From NCBI GenBank assembly GCA_021228405.1, contig JAJQRF010000001.1, forward strand, positions 372,001-436,000: a stretch of 64,000 nucleotides of DNA, in the 5' to 3' direction. The notes under the pieces are model-generated. The model had not been told where the DNA came from, did no database searches, and saw nothing but the letters and a program-made list of their open reading frames with translations. The position numbers and the translations under genes were made by a program. Each line of letters starts with the position of its first letter. Positions within the stretch are counted from its first letter, which is position 1. This document shows, piece after piece, positions 16,581 to 23,965 of the stretch. Source of the DNA: Pyrinomonadaceae bacterium (GTDB lineage Bacteria > Acidobacteriota > Blastocatellia > Pyrinomonadales > Pyrinomonadaceae).

Positions 16581-16656
16581 AGTCTTTGGTCTTCGGTCTT
16601 TGGTCTTTGGTCTTCCTTAATTGTTTCACAGACCAAAAGCCAAAGACCAAAGACCT
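16581..16656. repeat. Heptanucleotide inverted repeat, GGTCTTT family
   Basis: GTCTTTG-GTCTTCG-GTCTTTG-GTCTTTG-type units (16582-16614) face CAAAAGC-CAAAGAC-CAAAGAC units (16632-16655). It fills the gap between acylphosphatase and apt and touches both the apt start and the acylphosphatase stop region. Single-arm copies occur in tsaE and thiD. Confidence 0.9.
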
Positions 16657-16930
16657 ATTTTTCTATCCTGAATGATGAATATGTATTACCCGGTTCCAGA
16701 ACCGTTTCCTCGATCTCTTCGACCTTGGCGTAAACGGGTCCGGTCAAAAGGTCGTGTTTGAAATCTTCGACCGCTTTTGCCTCACCTTCGGCGTGTGCTT
16801 CGACGCGTCCGTCCTTCAGGTTTCTGACGTAGCCCCAAACCTGATGACGCGCCGCCGAACGCTGTGTAAAAAATCTAAATCCCACGCCTTGCACGATTCC
16901 GCTGATAACAAATTTTCTGGCAATCTTCAT
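16655..16930 (-). CDS. acyP: Acylphosphatase
   Basis: 91 residues, standard for the family. It hydrolyses acyl phosphates. The catalytic loop GIVQGVGFRFFTQRSA carries the conserved Arg, and GYVRNLKDGRVEAHAEGE carries the conserved Asn. ATG 16930 is chosen; the in-frame extension to 17050 translates the ATTTATC repeat and the neighbouring gene end and has no similarity to the family. It lies between the GGTCTTT and ATTTATC repeats. Confidence 0.92.
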   Translation of the reverse strand: MKIARKFVISGIVQGVGFRFFTQRSAARHQVWGYVRNLKDGRVEAHAEGEAKAVEDFKHDLLTGPVYAKVEEIEETVLEPGNTYSSFRIEK

Positions 16931-17004
16931 TTCATTTATCATTGAACATTTATCATTTAACAAACTTCTTGCGGTAAATGTTAAATGATAAATGTTCAAT
17001 GTTC
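16931..17004. repeat. Heptanucleotide inverted repeat, ATTTATC family
   Basis: ATTTATC-ATTGAAC-ATTTATC-ATTTAAC units (16933-16961) face GTAAATG-TTAAATG-ATAAATG-TTCAATG units (16974-17001). It lies immediately upstream of the acylphosphatase start and at the end of the HemQ-like gene. It has the same architecture as the GATAACT and GGTCTTT elements, with a different heptamer. Confidence 0.88.
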
Positions 17005-17775
17005 TTATCCGAGCGCGTCCAGACATTCCATCAGCGTTCGCTGGCGGCACGTGTAGATCGGCATTCCGCTCAAGGTAAACTTGCTCGCCGTCGTTTCGCG
17101 GAGTTCTTCGGCAAGCGCGAGAAAATCCTTCGGCTCGTCGGTTTCAAAACAGATCAGATATTCCTTTTCGCTGAATCCGAACGAATGCGTCATATGGATT
17201 TTAATATTCGGAAACTTCTTCCCGACCATAAAATTTTCTTCAACGAGCGCGTCGCGTTCTTCGCCCGATTTTTTATACCATTCGCTGTATTTTCCGCACG
17301 GGTAAACGAAAAGGTATTTTTTCTCACCCGCTTTGATGTGATAGCGGTCTTCCGAATTCGGTTTGTCGTCGCGTTCGATGAACATCATTCTTTTCGTGAC
17401 CGAAAGATAGTTGTCGGCGGTTTCGAGGTAACTTCCCAGATTGGTGCGGTAAAGTTTGGAGGTCATCTCCTGGATGAGATCGAGCGAGTGTCCGATGCGC
17501 CAGAACATCAGGTCGGCTTTTGAATCGAAACCGACAAGAGAATATGAAAAGAGCAGAAAATCTTCGCTGAAACGATGATAAACGCTCTGAAATTCGCTTT
17601 TAAAGATGCGCTTTGTTTCAGTGTTCAATTTGCGCCAGTCGGGATTGACGCGAAAGAACATAAAATTAACGAACTGTTTTTCAACCGTTGGAGAAGATTG
17701 AGGGTCTTTGTTATCCGAAACAAGTCTTAAACCGCCTGTTTCGTGGATTTCCTTGTCAAAGTTAAATAATTCCAT
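17005..17775 (-). CDS. Chlorite dismutase/HemQ-family protein lacking the proximal His
   Basis: 256 residues of the Cld/HemQ family. In monoderms and many other bacteria HemQ decarboxylates coproheme III to heme b. The two-domain ferredoxin-like layout is intact: FMFFRVNPDWRKL, LLFSYSLVGFDSKADLMFWRI, YLFVYPCGKYSEWY, then THSFGFSEKEYLICFETDEPKDFLALAEELRETTASKF. In family members the helix before this carries E-H-x-x-[IV]-G, whose His ligates heme iron. Here it reads VEENFMVG, Asn in place of His. It is therefore either a divergent heme protein or a non-heme relative. Confidence is high for family, low for activity. Confidence 0.85.
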   Translation of the reverse strand: MELFNFDKEIHETGGLRLVSDNKDPQSSPTVEKQFVNFMFFRVNPDWRKLNTETKRIFKSEFQSVYHRFSEDFLLFSYSLVGFDSKADLMFWRIGHSLDLIQEMTSKLYRTNLGSYLETADNYLSVTKRMMFIERDDKPNSEDRYHIKAGEKKYLFVYPCGKYSEWYKKSGEERDALVEENFMVGKKFPNIKIHMTHSFGFSEKEYLICFETDEPKDFLALAEELRETTASKFTLSGMPIYTCRQRTLMECLDALG

Positions 17776-17804
17776 CTTTTAGTTTGGGTAAAGCTTCGGG
17801 GAGT

Positions 17805-17843
17805 TCGGATTCGGATTACTTAAAATTACCGAATCCGAATCCG
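17805..17843. repeat. Short inverted repeat of CCGAAT hexamers
   Basis: GGATTCGGATTa faces CCGAATCCGAATCC around an AT loop, between the HemQ-like and DinB genes (both minus). It may act as a weak terminator for DinB, but it looks like the other repeat-built hairpins of the window. Confidence 0.6.
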
Positions 17844-17853
17844 GAAATTAAAA

Positions 17854-18381
17854 CTACATCGCCCCTTCGTCCGCCGAGGGTCCGTATATGGACGGAACGG
17901 GTATATCGAGCAGACGCATATAAACCGATAATTGCCCGCGGTGATGAATGATGTGATTCATCACCATCGAACGCATCACGACGACTTTCGGCATCGTGAA
18001 ATAGATTTGTTCGCCGTTTTTGAGCGACCAGTTATTGCCCATATTTTCGTTCGGCGCATTATTCAAAATTTCGAGCGTGTCGGCAAGATTTTTGTCGAAA
18101 TCGGCAACGAGTTCGGAAGCTTCGGTATAAGTTTTCGGGTTGTAATCCATTGCCGCAAAATCGAGTTCATCGGCGTTGATCGTGACATTCGTCCACAGCA
18201 TCATTTCAACGACGTGCCCGGCAAGACGTTCCAGCGACATCGATTTTTCGTGCGGTTTCCACGACATTTTTTCAGCCGGCAGACGCTCCAGCATTTTTCT
18301 GATCGAACCGGCTTCCTGCTTCAACTCCGCCGCCAACATTTGTCCAATTGTCATAGCTTGTTCTTTTTGACCTGCGCTCAT
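17854..18381 (-). CDS. DinB family protein
   Basis: 175 residues from ATG 18381, preceded by AAGGAGCG at good spacing; the longer frame to 18513 is rejected. DinB four-helix bundle features are MLERLPAEKMSWKPHEKSMSLERLAGHVVEMM and MNHIIHHRGQLSVYMRLL, with metal-ligand histidines in GHVVE and NHIIHHRG. It ends PVPSIYGPSADEGAM, typical of a DinB subgroup common in Acidobacteriota. Enzymatic role unknown, possibly thiol-dependent. Confidence 0.88.
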   Translation of the reverse strand: MSAGQKEQAMTIGQMLAAELKQEAGSIRKMLERLPAEKMSWKPHEKSMSLERLAGHVVEMMLWTNVTINADELDFAAMDYNPKTYTEASELVADFDKNLADTLEILNNAPNENMGNNWSLKNGEQIYFTMPKVVVMRSMVMNHIIHHRGQLSVYMRLLDIPVPSIYGPSADEGAM

Positions 18382-18551
18382 AAAATTTCGCTCCTTAAAT
18401 TTAGATTTTTTTATATTCGGGCAAAGAAATTTGCGTGAATATTGTGACAATTTTTGCGCCGGATGTCCAAAGCAGGTTGCGACATTTACCGTTCGCCTTT
18501 TTTCCTTTATCATTTACAAAGACTTCTTTTGACGGTCGTAAAAATCAAATT

Positions 18552-19415
18552 ATGAAACGCCTTTTCGCCGCCTTTGTATTGATGATTTCAGCCGCAGTGT
18601 TCACGAACGCGCAACAGCGTCCGCTGCTTACGGACGATGTCGACATCACGCCCGAAGGCGCGGTCGAGATTTCCGCCGGAGTCGATTTTCTGCAAAACGC
18701 AAAGTTTCCGCTGTCGGGTTTGAAAGGCGATCAAACACGCGTCGGCGACATTCGCGCCAAGGTCGGATTTGCGAAAAACGTCGAATTTCAGGTCGAAGGA
18801 GTTTTGCAGGAATTTCTGGCGATCAATTCCGCCACACCCGCGCCGATCCCGCTTAATCTCGATGGCAATTCGACCAACGATGCGGGCGATTTCATCCTTT
18901 CGACCAAAATCAAGCTCCGCAACGAAACCAGACTTTTGCCCGCGCTCGGCTTCAAATTCGGATTTCAGTTACCAAATACCGATCAGGCTCGCGGAATCGG
19001 CACAAATCAAATAAATGTTTTCGGAAAGGTTCTCGTGCAGAAAAAATTCGGCAAACGCGCCGGAAAATCGGCACGTGCGAATATTTACGGCAATATCGGT
19101 CTGGGAATTCTGACCGCGCCGCTCGAAAGATTTACGCAAAACGACGTTCTGCTTTACGGTTTGGCGGGAATTTTCCGCATCACCGACCGCATTAACGTCG
19201 TCAGCGAAATAAACGGTCGCGCCAACACGCGCAACGGCGACATTCCGCTAGGAACCGAAAGCATCTCGCAATTTCGCATCGGCACACAAATTAAAGCCTC
19301 AAATCTGCGTTTCGATACCGCCGCCGTTCTGGGATTGACCAAATTCAGCCCGCGTTCAGGCATCACTTTCGGCATCACTTATCAATCGCCGAGCATCTTC
19401 AAACCCGCGCAATAA
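18552..19415 (+). CDS. Outer-membrane beta-barrel protein
   Basis: 287 residues from ATG 18552. The signal peptide (KRLFAAFVLMISAAVFTNA) ends before QQRPLLTDD. The rest alternates amphipathic strands with Gly/Asn-rich turns (VEISAGVDFLQ, VEFQVEGVLQ, TKIKLRNE, LGFKFGFQLP, SARANIYGNIGLGIL, GITFGITYQSP). This suggests a transporter-type outer-membrane barrel like the 'meta-pathway phenol degradation' or DUF3187-style families. The last 17 bases overlap the convergent thiD gene. Confidence 0.75.
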   Translation: MKRLFAAFVLMISAAVFTNAQQRPLLTDDVDITPEGAVEISAGVDFLQNAKFPLSGLKGDQTRVGDIRAKVGFAKNVEFQVEGVLQEFLAINSATPAPIPLNLDGNSTNDAGDFILSTKIKLRNETRLLPALGFKFGFQLPNTDQARGIGTNQINVFGKVLVQKKFGKRAGKSARANIYGNIGLGILTAPLERFTQNDVLLYGLAGIFRITDRINVVSEINGRANTRNGDIPLGTESISQFRIGTQIKASNLRFDTAAVLGLTKFSPRSGITFGITYQSPSIFKPAQ

Positions 19416-20235
19416 GCTGATTTATCGGAGAATTTCCCTTTCCGATATGCGGTGCGCTTCTGATCGCTTCCGTCACAAATTTCTTCGCAATTTCGACCGC
19501 TTCCGTCAAACTTTTTCCCAACGCCAGATTTGCCGCAATCGCCGCCGCAAGTGTGCAGCCTGTTCCGTGCGTCGCCGTCGTTTCGATAAAATCTGCTTCA
19601 AAAACATGCAGTTCGTCGCCGATAAATAAAAAATCTTTTGCTTTTCGGTCTTCGGTCTTTGGCTTTTGGTCTTTGGCTTTCTTTTCTAAATCCAAAATCG
19701 GCAGGTGTCCGCCTTTTATCAGGACATTTTTTGCGCCGAGAGCTTGCATTTTTCGCGCCGCCGTTTCGATGTCGGCGAAGGTTTCGATCTTCATCCGGGC
19801 GATGCGCCCGGCTTCGGGAATGTTCGGCGTGATGATGTCGGAGAGCAGAAAAAGCCGTTCGATGAGAACTTTCAAGGCTTCGTCATCGATCAGATCGAAA
19901 CCCGAAGTCGAACGCACGACGGGATCGACGACGAAGTTTTTCAAATTATTTTCCTTGACGATTCGCGCGACTTCTTCGATAATTTCGCGCGTCGGCAGCA
20001 TTCCGGTTTTCAGCGCGTCAACTTCAAAATCGGCGAGAATCGGCTCGATTTGCCGCCGCACCGTTTCCGCCGTCTGATTCTCCACGCCGAAAACGCCCTG
20101 CGTATTTTGAAAAGTCAAAGACGCAATCGCCGCCGCCGCGTAACAGCCGAATGCCGAAAACGTTTTAATATCCGCAATGATTCCCGCCCCGCCCGAAGGA
20201 TCGACTCCGGCAATTGTCAGGCAAATTTTAGTCAT
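19399..20235 (-). CDS. thiD: Hydroxymethylpyrimidine/phosphomethylpyrimidine kinase
   Basis: 278 residues, ribokinase fold. It phosphorylates HMP and HMP-P in thiamine synthesis. Motifs seen are TIAGVDPSGGAGIIADIKTF, KTGMLPTREII, VVDPVVRSTSG, TPNIPEAG and the anion hole/catalytic THGTGCTLAAAIAANLA. Residues about 183-199 (KKAKDQKPKTEDRKAKD) are encoded by GGTCTTT/GGTCTTC heptanucleotide repeats placed in a surface loop before the FIGDELHVFEADFIET strand. The reading frame is kept through the repeat. thiE lies just upstream on the same strand. Confidence 0.95.
   Translation of the reverse strand: MTKICLTIAGVDPSGGAGIIADIKTFSAFGCYAAAAIASLTFQNTQGVFGVENQTAETVRRQIEPILADFEVDALKTGMLPTREIIEEVARIVKENNLKNFVVDPVVRSTSGFDLIDDEALKVLIERLFLLSDIITPNIPEAGRIARMKIETFADIETAARKMQALGAKNVLIKGGHLPILDLEKKAKDQKPKTEDRKAKDFLFIGDELHVFEADFIETTATHGTGCTLAAAIAANLALGKSLTEAVEIAKKFVTEAIRSAPHIGKGNSPINQLIARV
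19641..19682. repeat. Heptanucleotide array, GGTCTTT family, inside thiD
   Basis: CGGTCTT, CGGTCTT, TGGCTTT, TGGTCTT and TGGCTTT units of 7 nt run through the thiD coding sequence. The encoded Lys/Asp/Pro/Thr-rich stretch is nearly the same as the tsaE N-terminus, although the proteins are unrelated. This shows that the repeat, not the protein, is the shared element. Confidence 0.85.
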
Positions 20236-20252
20236 AAAAGGATTTTAGCAGT

Positions 20253-20347
20253 TTGAACGCGGATCGGGCAGATTCGGCAGATATTCACGGATATTTTTAT
20301 AAAATTAAATCCGTGTGATTCGCCCGATTCGCACAATCCGCGTTCAA
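20253..20347. repeat. Intergenic inverted repeat, GGAACGCGGAT family, copy 2
   Basis: TTGAACGCGGAT (20253-20264) pairs perfectly with ATCCGCGTTCAA (20336-20347). Internal CGGGCAGATTCGG and CCGATTCGC segments extend the fold. The right arm includes the thiE stop codon. Other copies are at 581-662 and 23825-23952. Confidence 0.85.
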
Positions 20348-20961
20348 TAATTTCTTAAATTATCCGCATTGTTCAAAAATCGAATCGCCGCGAACCCGTC
20401 CGCGATTTCGAGAACTTCCCTGTAATTCGTTTCATCGACCCCGCCGAGCGCGACGACGGGAAAGCCGTCTAACGCTTCGCAAACTTCGCGCAATTTTTCG
20501 AGTCCGACGGGTTTGCCTTTACCGGGCGAATGAAAGACCGGGCTGAACGTCACGAAATCAGCACCTTTTGCTTTTACTTCCAAAGCCTTTTTGAGCGTGT
20601 GAACCGAAACGCCGATCATAAAATCTTTCGGAAAATTTCCCCGAACAGTTTGCGCTGAAAGCGATCTTTCGGTCAGATGCACGCCGTCCGCCTTTGCCGC
20701 CAGCGCAACGTCGGCGCGGTCGTTTATCAAAAGTTTCGTTTTGGATTTTTTGGTTATTTGCGCGGCTTTTTCGGCGAGTTCAAATAAAAGTCGGGTCGAA
20801 AGATTCTTTTCCCGAAGCTGTATGAGCGGAATTTCCGCTTCAACCGCTTTTTTTACGATGCCGAGAATTTCCGGCTGTTTTTCGTAAAAATTAGCGGCAG
20901 TTGCTTCGCCTTTCGTGATGAGATAGATGAGTTTGCGACGGTTCGTTTGAAACAAATTCAC
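20344..20961 (-). CDS. thiE: Thiamine phosphate synthase
   Basis: 205 residues, TIM-barrel. It joins HMP-PP and thiazole phosphate. Family signatures are IPLIQLREKNL, KLLINDRADVALAAKADGVHL, IGVSVHTLKKALEVKAKGADFVTFSPVFHSPGK and VVALGGVDETNYREVL. It is slightly short of the usual 210-220, and the extreme C-terminus (LRNY) runs into an inverted repeat. No TPP riboswitch is visible upstream. Confidence 0.93.
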   Translation of the reverse strand: MNLFQTNRRKLIYLITKGEATAANFYEKQPEILGIVKKAVEAEIPLIQLREKNLSTRLLFELAEKAAQITKKSKTKLLINDRADVALAAKADGVHLTERSLSAQTVRGNFPKDFMIGVSVHTLKKALEVKAKGADFVTFSPVFHSPGKGKPVGLEKLREVCEALDGFPVVALGGVDETNYREVLEIADGFAAIRFLNNADNLRNY

Positions 20962-20976
20962 TTTCGTTCTGCGAAA

Positions 20977-21270
20977 TCAAGAATTTTCCTTGCCTTCAAA
21001 AACGCGGACACTGCGTTTGAAATGCGCAATCTCCCAGAAGGCGATGAGCAGATTCAGAACACCCAAACCCGTTACCGCGCCGCGAAACCACGTCGAAGAA
21101 ACAGCCGTTTGAATTACGGGAAGCCCGGTTTTCTGTGCGAGAAACGCAAGCAGAAAATTATCGCCCCAATCGCCGAACGCGCCGATGCTCATCCACGGAA
21201 GCAAGATCAGAATAATGCCCAATTGCAGGCAGAGAATGATAAAGAAAATAACGGTCAGTTTTGCAACCAT
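20977..21270 (-). CDS. Small membrane protein, unknown function
   Basis: 97 residues with an N-terminal transmembrane helix (LTVIFFIILCLQLGIILILLPW) and a second hydrophobic segment (GAVTGLGVLNLLIAFWEIAHF). It ends in a charged tail. It lies 15 nt upstream of thiE on the same strand, so it may share its transcript. Such small proteins are common in Acidobacteriota and have no assigned role; a link to thiamine is not supported by sequence. Confidence 0.65.
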   Translation of the reverse strand: MVAKLTVIFFIILCLQLGIILILLPWMSIGAFGDWGDNFLLAFLAQKTGLPVIQTAVSSTWFRGAVTGLGVLNLLIAFWEIAHFKRSVRVFEGKENS

Positions 21271-21480
21271 AAAAAACTGTCAATCAAAAAGCCGATTCCC
21301 AAACTTATCGCTTCGCTCATCTCGATCTACATTTCGGCTTTGCTAAGAAGATTATAGGTCTATTCTTGCTTTTCAATCAATTAAAAGGTTTGATCGCCCC
21401 GGGATAATTTTATTTTTTGGATAAAAGCGGGCAGATTCGGCGGATTTTTTTTATCAGAGCAGTTTCAATACACGCATTAA

Positions 21481-21541
21481 GAATCCGTTTTTCAGAAGAC
21501 TTTCGCTGAGGGTAAAGCCGCCTGACGGCGTGACTCTAAAC
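21481..21541. repeat. Dispersed hairpin repeat, copy 2
   Basis: This copy is inverted relative to 91-157. It shares a GAATCC start, a TTCGCT motif, the AAAGCCGCCTGAcGGCG hairpin and GACTC-AAAC ending. It lies directly downstream of the ECF sigma gene end (21546) and may form the 3' hairpin of its transcript. Confidence 0.55.
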
Positions 21542-21545
21542 TTCC

Positions 21546-22133
21546 CTAACTAAGTTCGCGTTTGAGCCACGCTTTGGCGATGTTCCAGTCGCGTTTGACG
21601 GTCATTGTCGAGATTCCGAGAACTTCCGCCGTTTCTTCGACGGTCAAGCCGCTGAAATAGCGGAGTTCGACGATGCGCGCTTCCTGTTCGTCTTTTATGA
21701 AAAGTTTATTCAATGCTTTGTCCAGCAGAATGAGGTCGATCTGCGTTTTTTCGTCGGTCACGGTAACTTCGACCGAGATCGCTTCGTCGAGCGGCACGTC
21801 CTCGTTTTTTCCGCCGCGCTTTGTCTGCTGTTTCGCTCGCGCGTAATCGACCAGAATCCGCCGCATCATATTTGCCGCCAAACCGAAAAAATGTGCGCGG
21901 TTTTCCAGACGCACATCCTTTTGCCTGACCAACCGCAGATAAACTTCATTTATTAAGGCAGTAGTTTGCAAAGTGTGATTATGGCGTTCGCCCCGCAGAT
22001 AGCGGTGCGCCTGGGCGTGTAGTTCCTGATAAACAAGCGGGATCATTTTGTCCAACACTTCGCGGTTGGTGTTGTCCAAACTGTTCAATATGACGGCTGC
22101 CTCGTCTGATGCAGAATTTGCGGGAAACATCAT
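21546..22133 (-). CDS. ECF-type RNA polymerase sigma factor (TIGR02999-like)
   Basis: 195 residues. Sigma region 2 has VYQELHAQAHRYLRGERHNHTLQTTALINEVYLRLV and NRAHFFGLAANMMRRILVDYARAK. Region 4 has LFIKDEQEARIVELRYFSGLTVEETAEVLGISTMTVKRDWNIAKAWLKREL. This set matches the ECF group frequent in Acidobacteriota and Planctomycetes (TIGR02999). The start is the ATGATG at 22133; a TTG two codons upstream is less likely. No anti-sigma gene is adjacent. The gene diverges from two large paralogues and may control them. Confidence 0.9.
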   Translation of the reverse strand: MMFPANSASDEAAVILNSLDNTNREVLDKMIPLVYQELHAQAHRYLRGERHNHTLQTTALINEVYLRLVRQKDVRLENRAHFFGLAANMMRRILVDYARAKQQTKRGGKNEDVPLDEAISVEVTVTDEKTQIDLILLDKALNKLFIKDEQEARIVELRYFSGLTVEETAEVLGISTMTVKRDWNIAKAWLKRELS

Positions 22134-22289
22134 AGCCAAACTCTTTTTATCTATATTTTATTTAATTGTGGAATAAGCGTAACCGCACTCGCTCGATATG
22201 TCAAAAAAAAAATTGTTCCTATTTTTGAAAATTCTCCGCGTTAGTTAAGTAAGGGGCAAAATTAAAAAAATTAAGGAGCTTTTAAAAAA

Positions 22290-23750
22290 ATGACACCAGA
22301 ACAAAAAGTAAAGGGCTGTGAAGAAGTTCAAGTTGCAGCTACGGTCAGTTCCCAAGCCGCCCCGCTTATCGAAAGTTTGCGAGCGCAAGCGCAGAAGATT
22401 CTCGGCGCAGTGTTTTCCGAGCCTTTGACGGGATTTACCGTCGGTAGTTTGGGAAATTTCCCTTATTACTGGCAAAATCCGTCGAATCTGAAATTCAATC
22501 ATCTGACCTATAACTGGATCAGTGCGAATTTGCTGGCGAATACCTCGCCGGCGCAGTTGGGTTCGGCTAACGGATTTACGAATCTGTATATCGAAGCACT
22601 CGGCTCGATCAGCTACCAACTTTCAACCACCGATCAGGCACAGTTGACGAAAGCACAGCAAAACGCGACGAATCAGCAAGCCGCTTTGCTGAGTGCGTGG
22701 CAAGCGGCTTACGGTTCGATTCCGCCCGCCACGGCAACGCAACAGCCGATCGACATCATTATGAACACGATTGCGACGAACTGGGCATCGCCCGCGACGA
22801 CGCTTTCGGCGATTCAGAGTTCGCATAACCTGAACGCACTGCTCAACAATATGCCCGCCAGCGGAAAGACCATCGCACCCGTTCTCGCGCAATATCTGAA
22901 TGCTTTGGGAAGCAGTATTTCCCTGCAAAACGCGACGACGATGAACACGGGCTACATTCAACAGGCACTCGCGGCGGTGCAGAGTCCTTCGTCATCGAAC
23001 GGCGGTCTTTCGACCGACGACGGCAACGAAAATCCGTCTTACGCGGTTTCGACCCAGTTGGCGGATATTCTGAACGGATTGCAGGACACTGCAAACGTCG
23101 TAGCTTTGAGTTTGGGCATCAGCCGTGACTCGTCGAGCGAATACCGCGTGACGATGAACGGCGGCAGTGGTTTCGATATTCCGATTCTCTTCTTTTTCAC
23201 GCTCGGAGTCGACGGCAATGAGAGTTATTTCCAAGACAGCATTGCAACAAGTTCAAATACGGTCGATATTCAGATGACCTTCCCCGGCGTAACTTCGGTC
23301 AATTTCGGTCCGACGGGCTACAATATATCGACCGGACAGGATTGGTTCTGGATGGAGCCGATCACGGATGCGATCGCTAACGGCACGAAGGATGTTTCGG
23401 GCTTTAAGTTTGCACCGAATCCGAATATCGATTTCAGCGCAAACGGTCCTTTCGGATATTTGACGGGCGCGGCGATCGCAGGTTATCCGACGGTCGTTAT
23501 CAGCGTCACGAGTTCCGATTACGCGAGCATTGCCGAAACCTTCCAGCAATCGGAGTCGCACGAAATCACGTTCCTCGGAATCCCGCTCGGCGGCAGCTCG
23601 GAATCGACTTATTCGAGTTCGGTCAACGTCAACAGTTCAGCCCAATCGGTAACGATCACTTTAACGCCGCCGCCGCAAACCGTTTCAGGTCAGGCGGTCA
23701 GTTCGACGGCGTGGGTGCTCGGTGTCGAAACCAACTATCCGGCGGCATAA
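22290..23750 (+). CDS. Large unrecognised protein, paralogue 1
   Basis: 486 residues with a good ribosome binding site (AAGGAG 11 nt before the ATG). No signal peptide is seen. The N-terminal half is helical with a conserved block LGNFPYYWQNPSNLKFNHLTYNW and AWQAAYGSIP. The C-terminal half is rich in Ser/Thr/Asn/Gly beta-strands and ends TAWVLGVETNYPAA. The next gene shares this layout at about half identity. I do not recognise the family. The structure suggests a helical domain plus a beta-sandwich, as in secreted or spore/particle proteins, but this is inference. It is divergent from the ECF sigma factor. Confidence 0.75.
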   Translation: MTPEQKVKGCEEVQVAATVSSQAAPLIESLRAQAQKILGAVFSEPLTGFTVGSLGNFPYYWQNPSNLKFNHLTYNWISANLLANTSPAQLGSANGFTNLYIEALGSISYQLSTTDQAQLTKAQQNATNQQAALLSAWQAAYGSIPPATATQQPIDIIMNTIATNWASPATTLSAIQSSHNLNALLNNMPASGKTIAPVLAQYLNALGSSISLQNATTMNTGYIQQALAAVQSPSSSNGGLSTDDGNENPSYAVSTQLADILNGLQDTANVVALSLGISRDSSSEYRVTMNGGSGFDIPILFFFTLGVDGNESYFQDSIATSSNTVDIQMTFPGVTSVNFGPTGYNISTGQDWFWMEPITDAIANGTKDVSGFKFAPNPNIDFSANGPFGYLTGAAIAGYPTVVISVTSSDYASIAETFQQSESHEITFLGIPLGGSSESTYSSSVNVNSSAQSVTITLTPPPQTVSGQAVSSTAWVLGVETNYPAA

Positions 23751-23788
23751 ATCCGCTTTTCCCCTTGTGCTTTGAAATAAAAGCGTCG

Positions 23789-23823
23789 ATGCCCATGTGT
23801 TCCAAATACATGGGCATTTTTTT
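23789..23823 (+). terminator. Rho-independent terminator after paralogue 1
   Basis: ATGCCCATGT and ACATGGGCAT are perfect 10-bp arms around a 9-nt loop, followed by seven T. It closes the 22290-23750 gene before the second paralogue, so the second copy needs its own promoter or read-through. Confidence 0.88.
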
Positions 23824-23824
23824 A

Positions 23825-23952
23825 GAATCGGGAACGCGGATTTGGCAGATCGGGCGAATAAAAACGGATTTTTATTTATAACCGATTTCAGAAAACGGCT
23901 CTGATTTATCCGCGCCAATCCGCCCGATCTGCCGAATCCGTGTTCCCGATTC
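23825..23952. repeat. Intergenic inverted repeat, GGAACGCGGAT family, copy 3
   Basis: Arms of 32 nt (23825-23856 and 23921-23952; GAATCGGGAAC..GGAT..GGCAGATCGGGCG and its complement) pair with two mismatches around a 64-nt loop. It lies between the two paralogues, ending 13 nt before the second start codon, and leaves almost no room for a normal leader. Confidence 0.9.
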
Positions 23953-23965
23953 GCTTGAAATTTTT

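Noticed and set aside
20344-21270. TPP riboswitch for the thi genes
   Set aside because: Neither the CTGAGA nor the ACCTGA consensus is found upstream of thiE, thiD or the small membrane protein gene.
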